NCBI GenBank assembly: GCA_024734555.1
Contig: JANPWX010000077.1
Coordinates: 996,999 to 1,060,998 of the forward strand
Origin: Trochalopteron elliotii
Taxonomy: Eukaryota; Chordata; Aves; Passeriformes; Leiothrichidae
DNA: 64,000 nucleotides
Reading direction: 5' to 3'
Below, one piece after another: positions 22,316 to 34,010 of this stretch. The position numbers and the translations under genes are program-made. The notes under the pieces were generated by a model. It searched no databases. It saw only the letters and a program-made list of their open reading frames with translations, and was not told where the DNA came from. How positions within the stretch are numbered: position 1 is the first letter of the stretch; every line of letters begins with the position of its first letter.

Positions 22316-24889
22316 TACTTCGTTCTTATATTTCCTTATGAAGTTAACATTTGAGTATATTGGTCTTTCATTTATACAAAAAGTAATTTTTAAAATTGTA
22401 ATCAGAATTATTATTTTATTACTACTATTTTTGCCTAAACTCCCTTTTTCATTAAAAAAATTGCCAGGAAATACCAATGATCTTCACTAAAAGTGCTAAA
22501 GAGATTTATTTATAACCCAAGGGAACTTACAATTTAGTTGTGTCCCAATTCCTACAAGCAAGCTGTAAAAACAGTTTTTTATCCTGTGCTCATCACCAGG
22601 GTTTCTTAGTGACACCACTGTGGCATTTACAGTAATAAAAATTGTTCAGGTTTTACAAAATATTTATAAGGTGGCTCTTCTTGGGTTTTTTCTGGTATTA
22701 TAAAGTGCCTTAATTTCTAGGTTAGGTAACATGACGAACAGCTTGCCAGCAGTTGCACTCCTGGAACAGCTTACAGAGGCAATTGATGAAAGCAGAAAGA
22801 GAAAAGCAGAGGAACACTTGTGCAATACAATAGATTTAATTTCTTTTCTACTCAACTGTTTGTTTTCAACCATAATTTTGACCTATGCTCTTTTTATAAA
22901 ACATGTTGCCATGTTTGTGTTATTGCTAAATACTACACATTAATACAAAAGAAGATAAATATGTGTGTGTGTGAGCATACACAAATCAGTATTGTAGCAA
23001 TGTGATGATTGATTGGAAGAGGGTTCATTAAACTATGGATAGAAATTGGTTGGTGTTTGACAGTGAAATTATTTTTACAAAGTTTTCCAAATTTCTGATA
23101 AAAAAAATCTGCCAGTGATAAACCAGACACCCTGTTTCATAAATACTGCGTGGGCTGATTTGTATTGGGGACTGTTTCTAATGTGATTTACAGTTCTATA
23201 GTCCATATTGCAGACATTTTTAAACTCTGAAACTCACAATATATTCATAGTATATACCTGTCAACCAGACACTGACTTGCCAGGAGCTCAGATATAACAA
23301 CAATGCAATTCTTGCTACTAAAATAGCAAGGTTTTCTGAGAGGAGGTGACGTTTCTCTCAGATTGGCTGTGCTTTTGTGTTTTTTCTTGGTTTTACTTTA
23401 AGTTTGGATTGGTTTGCTTTTTGGATGTTTTCAGTAGCCTTTAAGTTGTGTCCTCTTGATAGCACAGTTTAATGTTTTACTACCTCAACACAGTCATACA
23501 TCTTACTGATTTAGACTGACTGAATAGTCACAAATACATTAATGTCCTAAGGTCTATGAATAGTTCACTTAAAAATATATATATATACATACTAATATAT
23601 TTGTGCATATATTCAATTTTTTTCATCAACTCTTTATCAATATCTCTTTGGCTATGTCTATATATGCCTAACACTTTTTTTTTCTTTTTTTTCTTCCCAG
23701 TTGACAAAAATTTCTACTTTTCTGAGCAAAAGCAGAACTTCAATGTTGTATTTATGACTCCTGGTGGTAATGCAGTTTGGAGGCAATTTCAACAACTACT
23801 TCTGTAATTTGTCATTAGGAAAACAGGCACATTACTCCGGGAATTCAGAGGAAAGAAACCAGGCATTCTCAGGCTGATATTCTGTTTTTGGAGTGTTTCA
23901 TGTATCTCAGATGTCCATTTACTAAGCCCAGAAAAACAGTCTATGACAGATCAGTGGATCCTTAGTCAGCTTTGTGACTTATGGTAGCAATTATTTTTTT
24001 CACAATGGGCCAATAATCACAAGTTTAAAGTCTATAAATCTTTGATAGCCATATCATTCAATGTTAATTACTGTGATATGGAGGAACCAGAGTGGATCAA
24101 GCCATTTCTTTCTAAGATCTTTCCTGCTGAAACATTTCTGCTCTGGCAAAGCTAGAACAAGTACACACATGCTGATTTTGAGGTTATTTTCAATATGAAG
24201 TTTTCTGAGATTCAGCATGGACACTTTGATGAGTGAATTATAAAGTAAAATAGAAAAAGGGAAGAATCTGAAACCTGTCCATTTCAACTGAGAATAAATT
24301 ACTTCAGTACAAGTCTATTTTTCAAAGGTTTCAGTGGGGTTTTTTTGCAATCCAGGGTAAAAGCCTACTTCAAAACTTCTGGTGCTCACCATAAAAACTG
24401 CCACAAACTAACAGAAATTACTCTTAAGAATGGAAAAAAATTAGTATATATTTTTCAAATTAAATGTTTATTTCTTTTCTTACTTTTGAAGAATCTCATC
24501 GCAGTAAACTATTTTTTACACTTTTTAAACTATGATACTCACACATGCTACAAATTGTTAGTGTGGGTCTGCTTGGTGGATCTGGTAAAACAAAAATAAA
24601 GAATATTGGAACTGTCCATGATTTGCAGATTGTATAGAGTCTTTCTTTGTTAATTGTGCACACTTGCATTCTTATGCATGTACCAGATGAAAAGAAACAT
24701 ATTTATTTACAAAATCTGAAATTATCATTCTCATATGTTATTGGTAAGTAACACATTGCCCTGAATGGCAGATAGATGATTATGAAGATGCAGTCATTGT
24801 TTTCAAAGGATAGTGTATTAGACCTAATGACATTAGCAAGCAATTTAACCTTTTCACAAGCTGCAACATTTGTACAACAGAATGATACA
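22316..24889. other. AT-rich unique DNA with one splice-acceptor-like site
   Basis: No mobile element was recognised. It contains the candidate terminal exon described separately at 23701 and several A/T-rich chance frames. Confidence 0.5.
23701..23807 (+). other. Candidate terminal exon after a strong acceptor-like site
   Basis: A 30-bp pyrimidine run ending TTCTTCCCAG (to 23700) is one of the best 3' splice-site matches I noticed in the window. After it the frame starting at 23703 stays open for about 34 codons (including NFYFSEQKQNF and TPGGNAVWRQF) to TAA at 23805-23807. An AATAAA is present near 24293. Nothing identifies the product, and poly-pyrimidine runs are common here, so chance is likely. 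Confidence 0.18.
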
Positions 24890-25313
24890 CGTAAACTCCA
24901 CCAGCGAATAGGCTGGAGGTGCATAAGAATTTGAGAAAAGTCACGGAGAGGACACCAACTGACCAAAAGAATATTCCATAACATATTGTATCATGCTCAG
25001 CATATAAAGCAGGTGAAAGAAGAAGGAAGGAGCAGGATTTGGAGATATGGTGTTTTTCCACCCAAGTCACCATGACACGTGATGTAGTCTGGCTATCCTG
25101 GAGATGGCTGAACACCTGCCAGCCCATGGGAAATGGTGAATGAATTTCATGATCTGCTTTGCTTGCACATGTGGCTTTTGATTTACCTATTCTCTGTTTT
25201 TGCCCATGAGTTTTCTAACTTCTGCCCTTCCCATTCTTTTTCCCATCTCACAAGAGGAGACTGAGCAAGCAACTGTGTGGTGCTTAGCTACCTACTGGGG
25301 TTAAATCACAATA
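24890..25313 (+). mobile_element. ERV LTR, plus strand, 5'-truncated
   Basis: The order matches the same bird LTR family as the 9.1 and 15.3 kb copies but on the plus strand. It has CCACCAGCGAATAGGCTGG, CCAACTGACCAAAAGAATAT, a clear TATA box (GCATATAAAGC near 25000), GGAGATGGCTGAACACCTGC, the TTTACCTATT region, and an end GTGGTGCTTAGCTACC...GGGGTTAAATCACAATA. The 5' third of U3 is missing. A minus-strand frame of 115 codons across it is an artefact. Confidence 0.9.
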
Positions 25314-27626
25314 CTTTCTTGGGGAAAAAAAAAAAACCTTTAAAAAAGATCTCCAACTTTCTGAGAAAACATGCTTTTATATTTTTACCATAACGGATAG
25401 GAAAATATTCAATAAACATAGCAGTATTAGGATAATAGTAGCACATCAATTTGTATGATGATTTAGAGGTTTATTTCTTATTGAAAAAGTGCTGGTTCAT
25501 AGAGACTGAAAACAAAAGAATAAAAGCATAAAGAATAAAAACTCTAGGCTAAGCATAATATCTCCTATAAAGATCTGTGCAGAAAAAACTAAGCTGAAGA
25601 TGGGAAGAATATATTGTTGGACAAGTAAATATAAACTGTCAATCCTGGTTTTGTTTTATTTCAAGTAAAAATATTTTAAAGTGAAATCTTATTTCAATTA
25701 TTAACTTATTTTTAAATTTATTGCATGGTTTTAATCTCTGTTAGTTCAGCAAAGCTTCAAGTGTTTTCAGTTATTCAATTACACTGAGAAAATCCCTGGT
25801 TAATAAAAGTTTAATAAAATTTAAGCTTCCCAAGACCATTAAATCTCAAACTCCTAATGCTATCAAATGTGCATGTCATTGGAAGAAATTCAGAATTTAA
25901 TCTTGAGGCATTCTGCAATTATAATGAATAAAAATCTCTGTAATAATTCGGAATAATGTACAGAATATTCTGAGTGAGAATGAGCAAACTTTATCTTCAT
26001 TTATACCTTCATCTTTCTTAAAATATTGGAAAACCCCTAAATTATAATAAATAATTAATGGGCATATTTTTTGGAGTATCTACCAAATGCTTGTAGTTAT
26101 ACTGCTATAAAGACATGCTATTTATGTTAAATGCATTATCTTGAAGTAAAGTTAGTGACCAGTTGCCATTCCTAGCACTGAGCAGTCCTTCTCTAACTGA
26201 GCTAAATTTAAAAACTATGTTGTTCCATGATATCTGAATCTAGAGTGACTCCCACTGACCTCAGTAAATGATGAGACGTCTTTAATTAGCAAATACCTAT
26301 GCTGATTTAATAATTAAAGAGGGGACCAAAACAAAGCAAGGCCTTTGATGATTGTCCATTAAAAGTCAACACATTCCTTGACACCAGAAGAGTTTTATGA
26401 CATTGATTTAATTTTTAACAGAAAAAATCCACTTCTTTCCTATAGCTTGAAGAATGTATTTCAGTGCAATCATCAACACACAAATAACACTATTTAAAAT
26501 AGTTGGTAATGTACCAATTAGTATCAGTGGAATTACACAAAATTTGGGATTCATGGAAATATTTTTTTACATAAGCTCGAATTTATGAGATACATTACTT
26601 GTCTTTTTTTCTTCAATGTTAAATGTGTCTAACCTCATCCTTACTGAATAGTATCAATTGATTGATTCATTCCCTCTGTTAAAAGTAGAAAAGAATGCAA
26701 CAGTGACCTAATGTTGCTATTTTTTTCATATATAAACATGCATTTTTATAGAAATTAATCACCTAAATCCAAGACAATGAATTATGTGATTCTAAAATGT
26801 CTTAAATTTTTATGCTTATATGTGTACAGTAACATTTCATTTTGAAGCACTGAGAAATTCAATTATCAACAGATTGTTAAGCCTGATGATGATTTTAAGT
26901 CTCCTCCTTGAGCAACTTGATCAGCTAGGCTGAGCATACATTGATGGGGTAGAACAGTTCTACACAAATTATTTCATCATAGAATGTTCAGGATTATTTA
27001 TTGGAAATTTAAGTAAGCCTGAGATAAATATTTTCTCCTAATCTCAATGGGCTTTGGTGGTTTACTTTAGTCAGATCTTTGTTTAGCTTTTGTGTGATGC
27101 CTCTCTGAAGGGCCCAACTTTGCCTAAACTCTACATGTAGAGTTAAGGTGTTTAATAAAGAATTAATGTTTACTTTATGGAATGGACCTTGCCTAGTTTT
27201 CTAGGTGCCTAAGTGTTTTGGGGTTTTTTTTTGGACTTTACTGACAAGCCTATGACCTTTTTTTTATAATAATCGTGGTACAGCATTGAATTATAATTAT
27301 GTTATATAATAATAGAATATCAGAGAATTTCAACCTGATATTATAATATAGCAATACAAAATCTAAGTTTTATTGCGTATTTCTCATGAGTGTGAAATAA
27401 GAATATCAAACTATGTATATTTTTATTTTAATATTGAATGTTTTAGCACTAGTTCCATCACCTTTGATGCTCATTTTTGCAGCAATTAAGGAATCTGTGG
27501 TGTTTCTCTTAATGTTTCATTACTGGTTTTGACAGTCAGTGAAAGAGTGAAATTAGTTTATAAGTCTGATAAGTCTCTCTCTTGAACTTCTTTTCAAAAC
27601 TGTCCCACTGAAACGCAGATCATAAT
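25314..27626. other. AT-rich unique DNA, no gene seen
   Basis: No mobile element was recognised. An 18-bp perfect palindrome lies at 27127-27144. Confidence 0.55.
27127..27144. repeat. Perfect 18-bp palindrome
   Basis: AACTCTACATGTAGAGTT reads identically on both strands with no spacer. It could be a dimeric protein-binding site or chance. Confidence 0.8.
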
Positions 27627-28039
27627 TGATGCCTTGGAAGGCTGACCTGAAACAGAGACTGGACAGAGCTAGAGAATAAAGTAGGTATTTATTGAAAGGC
27701 CTCCAGGATCCAGCCTGGGCAGGAGAGGAGCCCGACAAAGGCTGTGCCCTGGCTGGACCAAGAATAGTCACACAAAAAAAAAAAAAAAAACAACAAAAAA
27801 AACCCAAAAAAAAAAATGGCATCCCGGTCACGAGGTCTCACACTTTTTGTTCCTCCTTTCAGTCCACCATTGTTTATGCTTTCAGGCCTGAAAGGTGTCC
27901 TTGGTTTTCCGCAGGAAAAGGATCTGTTTTGTCTACCTACTCTGTGAAGAGAGCTTACTGCCACTTAATATGAGGCTCAGAACTACATCCCTAGGCAGCA
28001 CAGAATCTGCAAACATGAAAACTAAAACTTAAGGCATCA
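27627..28039 (-). mobile_element. Solo ERV LTR, minus strand, 413 bp, with 4-bp target duplication
   Basis: The ends are a perfect 9-bp inverted repeat (TGATGCCTT at 27627, AAGGCATCA ending at 28039). Both flanks carry TAAT (27623-27626 and 28040-28043), a 4-bp target duplication as in gammaretrovirus-like (class I) ERVs. On the minus strand AATAAA is at 27688-27693, followed by a U5 of about 60 bp. The interior has an expanded poly-T tract on the minus strand (A runs at about 27774-27817 on plus). No retroviral gene is present. Structure shows an insertion later reduced to a solo LTR by recombination. Confidence 0.9.
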
Positions 28040-28626
28040 TAATGATGGGTCCAAGGAAACAGTATACCTTACACTATCTTTCTCTTTTATTGATTTTAAT
28101 ATGTTCTGAAACAATTTGATTTTACATGTTTATTACATATTTATTAACTTTTACTATAACTATATTTTCAGTATAGTTCTCATTCAGCTTGAGCTGGTCA
28201 AGTTTTACTTTAAGAAACTAATTCTGGAAACAGCTATCTCAAACATGTAACAATATCATTGGTATAAAGTCATAATTTTTGAAAGCAACTGCAAATCTTC
28301 AAGTTGATCTAAATAAATTATAAAAATAAACTTCTCTTTTGAACTCCTTTAAAACTGTTGCAAATATTCAAGTGAGAAGGGATTGTATCTTTAAATGAGG
28401 ATGACTGATCAAACCATATTTACCATCTAGGTCAAAATACCCCTCTAGCACCTCTTAACTCCTGGGTTTCAAAACATATGTAATTTTGTCACCTTCAATT
28501 CATGACATTTATCTATCCAATCTCTTCAACAGACCTCTTAAAAATTTAAGACAAAGAATCAGTGTAATTAGGGAACCTTGTAACACTCCTATGTTTTGGG
28601 ATTTCACTGTAAGGAAAATAAAGCAA
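28040..28626. other. AT-rich unique DNA, no gene seen
   Basis: Nothing recognised. Confidence 0.5.
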
Positions 28627-28835
28627 TAGTTTTAGGGGATTTGTTTGGGTTATTTCTTGGGTTTTCTTTGGGTTTTGGGTTTTATTTTCTTGGGGGTTTT
28701 TTGTGGTTTTTTGGTTGTTGTTGATGTTTTGTGTTGTGAGTTTTGTTTTTTTTTGGTTGGATGGTTGGTTGCTTGATTTTTTTGCTTGGCTTAGATTGGG
28801 CTTTATTTTCTTGATGATTTGGTGGGTTTTTTTCA
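28627..28835. repeat. G/T-rich low-complexity tract
   Basis: About 200 bp in which the plus strand is almost free of C and is built of TTTTGGG, TTGGTTG and GGGTTTT units. Four GGG tracts occur within 28645-28680, so an intramolecular G-quadruplex is possible. Open frames through it on both strands (96 codons minus, 72 plus) are artefacts of this composition. Confidence 0.85.
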
Positions 28836-29511
28836 TTTATATCCTTTCACATTCATTTGCATCCTTTCATAATCCTTGGTTTATATCTTCTATGCTTTTT
28901 TCATCATCTTCTATGTATTAGTTCTCTGTAAATATATTGCAAAAAGCCAGATATATTAGGTTAATTTAGAGTGTTGTCTCTCTCACAGAAGAATTTGCAG
29001 GACTGTAATAGATTATATGTTACTGACTGGAATAACTTAGCTTATGTTTTATTTTGACAGGCCTCCTATTTGTTCAGTTTTCTATAATTTCTGTGATTTG
29101 ACAGAAACTAATATAAAGCCGCACATAACATTCAGCAAATTTACTTCTGTATGTATTTTTCTTATAATATGCAATTGAGTTCTATCCTTGTAATGCTTTT
29201 TGTTTATTTCTTTGTTTTTTTCCTGTTTTACATTGACTACAAACACATCCTAGAGAAAGTGATTAGGATTAATGTATCCATACTGTAAACATTTCTGACA
29301 AATTAATTCCACACAACAAATCTACATGTGCAATGTCTCATATTTATTTCACAAATCTATATCCATTTGAAAAGTAGCTGTTTTTATGCAGTCTCTTACG
29401 GAGTTTTCCAGGGACATTAATTAGACCAATTTGTTACCTAAATCCCAAGTAATTCTAAATCTCTCACAAGTTATTTCTCATCTCTGTTACCGTGGACCTA
29501 CTTTACAGATA
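28836..29511. other. AT-rich unique DNA, no gene seen
   Basis: Nothing recognised. Short imperfect repeats of a CATCCTTTCA-type motif occur near 28845-28875. Confidence 0.5.
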
Positions 29512-31780
29512 AAGAATCATATAACAATTTGGAAGGGACCTCAAAACAGCACCTGATTCAAACTTCCATGTGAAAGAGCGGCTGGACGAGAATCTCCAGT
29601 ATCTTGTCCAATTGCATCAAGTTTCTTGTCCTCCAGAACTCACAGGTTCTTTTCATCTAAGTGCTTCCCTGTTACATGGAACCTAGCCTTCAAGTGCAGG
29701 GATTTGTCTTCATTAAGCTTCATATAATGCTTGCTAGTCCACTCTTCCAGCCCATCCAGGTCTCTCTGTAGCCACGGCTCTCCCTTCGAACTTGTCCACA
29801 TCATCACTCAGTTTAATGTTGCTAGCAAAGCTGTTGAGAATGCTTCCAATTTTGTCATCTCAATCATTTATGGACATGTTGAACACCATGAGGCCCAGAA
29901 TCGATTTCTGTGGGACTACATTTGTGACAGGCTGCCAGTCTGACTAAAAACTACCCTCGGAGTGCTGCTTGTTAGCTAATTTCCTACCCATCTAACAGAC
30001 CACCCATCCAACCTGCATCCTGCCATTACTCACAGGAGAAGACTGTGGGCAATGGTATCAAATGCTTTGCTGAAAACAGGTAAAAACCATCTCCATCTCA
30101 ACAGAAAATGTCCTTTTTGTTGTAGATAGGGATCCATTTACTCTGCAATGATTTACCCTTTCATAAGTCTGTTCTGATTTTTCCCAGCCACCTGCTTCAT
30201 TTGGTTTGTAGCAACTTCTAGGAGGACTCATCCCGTTACTTTACCAGGGACTGGAGTAAGACTAGTGGTCCAGTAATTTCCTGGGTCCTCTTTAGGGCCC
30301 TGCTTGAAGCTGACAAACTTGTGACATTTTGCCTCTTCCAGTCATAGGGGATATACCCTAGTCTCCCCCGCTTTGCAAATATTACAGATAGTGGCTTTGC
30401 AACATTGTCAGATATTTCTCTTAATGTCTTGGAGTGGATTACATCCAGGCCCATAGATTTATGTGGGCTGAGACCTTATAAGAGGCTGAAGATCAGCCCT
30501 TCTTCCACTACTGGGGGGTCAAAACGTGTTGTCATAGCTACTTGACCATGTGACAGTAAAGACAGAGGCAAATAGGGTATAGAGAACTTCTGACTCATCA
30601 GCATTAATAAATAGTTTCCCTGCCCTGTGTAAGTATGCTCTATATCTTCCCAGTGCTTCTGCTAATTGTTCCTGTGTCTGAGGAATTCTTTCTTCCTGAT
30701 GTGTCTTTTGTCCAGTTGCAGTTCTAGCTGAATCTTCGCCTTCCTGATTGCACCTCTGCACATTCTATCAAGGCTCTTTTAGTCCTTCTTGCCTATTTAG
30801 CTTCCTTTGCATAGCTAGCATGCTTCTTTTTTGCTTTTAAACACATCCAAATTCTCATAGTTAAGTCCAGGTAGTCTTTTGTTCTCCTTTCTTCTTTTCC
30901 TTTTTTGAGGAATGAACTGTTCTTACCCCCTCTTCAGCAATTCAGAAGGTTTTTTTAAAAAAAAACCTCCCAGCACTCACAAACTAATTTGCCCTACATA
31001 GTTGTTGCCTTAGGAATTCCTTGTGTCTATGCTCTGAACGTATTGAATTTCGCTCTTCCAAAATTCAGGGCCTTTGTTCTACTCCTCATGTTAAGCGTGC
31101 TCAGCAGGATCTTAAATTCTACAATGTTATGATGGGTGTATCCATGACTACCAATGTTAATTATGTGGTCAAGTAAGTTTTCTCAGTTTGTGAACAGTAA
31201 ATCTAGTAATGTGTTGTTCCTAGTTGGCATGTCCTGCATCTGCAGCAGGAAGAAGTCCTCAGTGACTTGCAGAAACCTGATGGGCAAGTTGTGCAACACC
31301 ACGTTGTTTTCTCAACAAGTAAAAGTAATGAAAGTTCCATCAATGAGGAGCATGTTCTATTGACACAAAACTTCTTCAAGTGGCCAAATTAAAGTTTTGT
31401 TGGCCTCATTACCCTGACTGGAAGGTCATAAGATTCCAGCTTCATGATGATCCCTTTAATCTTGACAGGAATTCAATAGAACTTCTGCGGTCTCCATCGT
31501 TCAACCTCATGCACTCAATTTTCAGTTTTACATTAAGTGCAATTCCACCTTCTCCTCTTCCTTTCCTATTGTCCTGAAACACTTTGTAGCCATCTGTTGT
31601 GATCTTCCAGTAATGTGAGTTTTTCTGATTTCTACAACATTATAACACACAGACAGGGCATAGAGTTGCACTTCCTCCTATTCGTAGTCCAGAATAACTG
31701 CATTGGTATATATCCACCTGAGATGGCTGGACTTAGTAAATTTTCTTTAAACTTTTGTATATGCAAGAAAACTATGTTGG
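29512..31780 (-). pseudogene. Old CR1-type LINE, minus strand, endonuclease and reverse transcriptase remnants
   Basis: The 3' end is at 29512: plus-strand AGAATCATATAACAATTTGG and GGAAGGGACCTCAAA are the reverse complement of a CR1 tail. Moving right (5' on minus) come remnants of ORF2 reverse transcriptase. A QRDLDGLEEW-like segment lies at 29735-29770. A degenerate catalytic FADDTKL box, now FASNIKL, is at about 29812-29835. An FSKAFDT box is near 30055-30085. Further right, 31150-31780 matches, from memory, the upstream part of the same kind of bird and reptile LINE ORF2 (endonuclease side). Frameshifts and stops are frequent. It once encoded the element's own retrotransposition enzyme and is inactive. 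Confidence 0.8.
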
Positions 31781-32284
31781 CCAATTTACTAGGGAAATAC
31801 ACCTGCCTTTTCTAGATATGTGGATCCCATCTCTCCCAACTAGGCTGTGTGCATCCAAAAAGGTCTAGCAATTATAAGCCCTGGTGATGACACCAACCTC
31901 AAATTCAGGTAATTCATCAACTTCTGCCTTCACCCTTTTATCTTACAGGCAATTTAACTGACTAGTTGCACTGGATTAAAAACGGTAAACAAACTCAAAA
32001 TCTGTTAATATAGCTATTATTTTCAGTACATTACAAACAATTTCCTCTTTTTCTTCACTGCCTGCTATTTTCTAGTTATTATTTTCTTTAAACCTGTACT
32101 ACTAGAATTAAACACAGTTCTTCACAGAGTATCACTGAGACATGCTCAGTGGTCTTTTGTAGTCAGGCTTTAATATTTTTCTCTTTCAAATGGAAGCAAC
32201 TTGTTATCTGAGGTCACATTATTCTTCCCCTTTGTGAATAAACTCACCCATGCAGGTTTATGCTTCAATGATGTCTGCAGCTGC
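31781..32284. other. Probable LINE-flanking or decayed LINE sequence
   Basis: Composition resembles the preceding LINE, but I could not align it to any part, so the 5' limit of that element is uncertain. Confidence 0.4.
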
Positions 32285-32520
32285 TTAGCTCCTAACTGAT
32301 AGGAGAAATTCTGTTTCTTAGTCCCTAAATTCATGATCTTGCACTTTCTATTATGGCATTTTCCCCATTTGCCTTAGATCACTGTTCATACAGCTCATAT
32401 TCTAATAGGATTCCAGCCATCTTCTGTTTTAACAATATCTCAAAGATTTGCATAATCTGACGTTTTGTTAGCAAATTCTGGATTTCAGTGTAATGAATTA
32501 AGATATTAACAACCGGAGCA
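32285..32520 (-). pseudogene. Second decayed LINE reverse transcriptase scrap, minus strand
   Basis: On the minus strand a CKIMNLG-like segment (about 32325-32345) corresponds to the conserved KCKVMNLG region that follows the catalytic box in CR1-type reverse transcriptases. A KFA-like remnant lies upstream near 32470. It duplicates a region already present in the 29.5-31.8 kb copy, so it belongs to a separate insertion. Heavily decayed. Confidence 0.45.
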
Positions 32521-33223
32521 CTAGCCTACTATCAATGTCTCCAACCTGATTCCCATTGCATCAAAATCAGTTGTCATCTCTTCTGGCTCTACTTTTAGTA
32601 AGATATTGTAATTTATAATATGTAGGATTTATTTGCAGTAGCAGTAGGTTGTATTTTTCTCTAATTGTGTTTGGTTAATTGTAATTTAATATCGAAGTAA
32701 AGGAAAGATTCATTCAGTGTTGTACATACAAAAGTATTCTTTCTTTTTCTGGGGTTTTCAATAAGCTGTCAACTACATTCTTTCAGGTTTGAGTGAAAAA
32801 AAGCACAAACAGAAAAACAGTGAAAATGAAAGCAATTACATGTATTCAGTGGCTGAATCATCATGCTTTTACAAATATTGAACTCATGCAAGTAATCAGA
32901 AGGAGATACAATGTGCTCTTACTGCCAATTTAAACTAATGAAAGAAGTATTACAAAGAAATCCACAGATGAGAAATTACCTGTGCAGAGCAAATTCCTCT
33001 GACTGACATGGGGAAGAAAGCTGCTAGCATATAGAACCACTAATGTTATTAATCTAAGTGACGAGCAAAAGAATAAAAGATAACAATAGACGCTGACAGT
33101 GCACACCATGAGCAATGAATCAATTTAACTTGACACCAACAGTACAGGAAGGATATTCATCTGATCACATGGTTAAATACCATGTTATATTCATCCAAAG
33201 GTGGAGCAGCACAGCTTTTGTTT
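32521..33223. other. AT-rich unique DNA, no gene seen
   Basis: Nothing recognised. Confidence 0.5.
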
Positions 33224-33697
33224 CCCTTCCTTCCTTCCTTCCTTCCTTCCTTCCTTCCTTCCTTCCTTCCTTCCTNNNNNNNNNNNNNNNNNNNNNNNNN
33301 NNNNNNNNNNNNNNNNNNNNNNNNNNNNNNNNNNNNNNNNNNNNNNNNNNNNNNNNNNNNNNNNNNNNNNNNNNNNNNNNNNNNNNNNNNNNNNNNNNNN
33401 NNNNNNNNNNNNNNNNNNNNNNNNNNNNNNNNNNNNNNNNNNNNNNNNNNNNNNNNNNNNNNNNNNNNNNNNNNNNNNNNNNNNNNNNNNNNNNNNNNNN
33501 NNNNNNNNNNNNNNNNNNNNNNNNNNNNNNNNNNNNNNNNNNNNNNNNNNNNNNNNNNNNNNNNNNNNNNNNNNNNNNNNNNNNNNNNNNNNNNNNNNNN
33601 NNNNNNNNNNNNNNNNNNNNNNNNNNNNNNNNNNNNNNNNNNNNNNNNNNNNNNNNNNNNNNNNNNNNNNNNNNTCCCTCCCTCCCTCCCTCCCTCT
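33224..33697. repeat. Compound (TTCC)n/(TCCC)n polypyrimidine repeat with assembly gap
   Basis: TTCC tetramers at 33225-33275, N from 33276 to 33674, then TCCC tetramers at 33675-33696. The architecture is the same as at 2237-2755. Frames of 170-247 codons crossing it are artefacts. Confidence 0.95.
33276..33674. other. Assembly gap (399 N)
   Basis: A run of N inside a tetranucleotide polypyrimidine repeat. Confidence 0.98.
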
Positions 33698-33734
33698 GTC
33701 CATTCTTTTTTAAAGAAACAAAGAATAACTGAGG

Positions 33735-34010
33735 CTGTGGGAGACCACCAGAACCTTCTTGATCCATCACAAGCTCAAAGCGGGGTCACCTTGGGGCAGT
33801 TGCTCAGGATCCTGTACAGACAGCTTTTGAAGATCTCCAACAATGGTGACTCTACAACCCCCTGGACAACCTGTGCAAGTGTTTGGTCACCCTCACTGCA
33901 ATTAAAGAAAAAAAAAAAAAATTGAGTTTCCTGATGTTCTTATGGTACATTCTGTGTTTCTGTTTGGGCCTATTGCCTCTGTCCCTCTTGTTCTCTCCCC
34001 TTCAACCCAC
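33735..34010 (-). mobile_element. CR1 LINE 3' region fragment, minus strand
   Basis: In plus orientation it has a GGGGTCACCTTGGGGCAGTT block, GTGACTCTACAACCCCCTGG, TTTGGTCACCCTCACTGCAA, an expanded A run (33911-33921) and GGCCTATTGCCTCTGTCCC. This is the reverse complement of the CR1 ORF2 end. The terminal tail lies in or next to the pyrimidine repeat. Confidence 0.88.

Noticed and set aside
22721..22943. TTTCTAG acceptor-like site followed by a frame with a LEQLTEAIDESRKRKAEE segment
   Set aside because: The peptide start looks protein-like, but the frame then turns into AT-rich hydrophobic sequence with no donor, and no family was recognised.
27553..27973. Three overlapping frames of 91-93 codons
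   Set aside because: They cross the solo LTR and its homopolymer tract; Phe or Lys runs come from the A/T run.
33115..33925. Open frames of 170-247 codons on both strands
   Set aside because: Same cause as at 2.2 kb: tetramer repeat, N gap and a CR1 edge.
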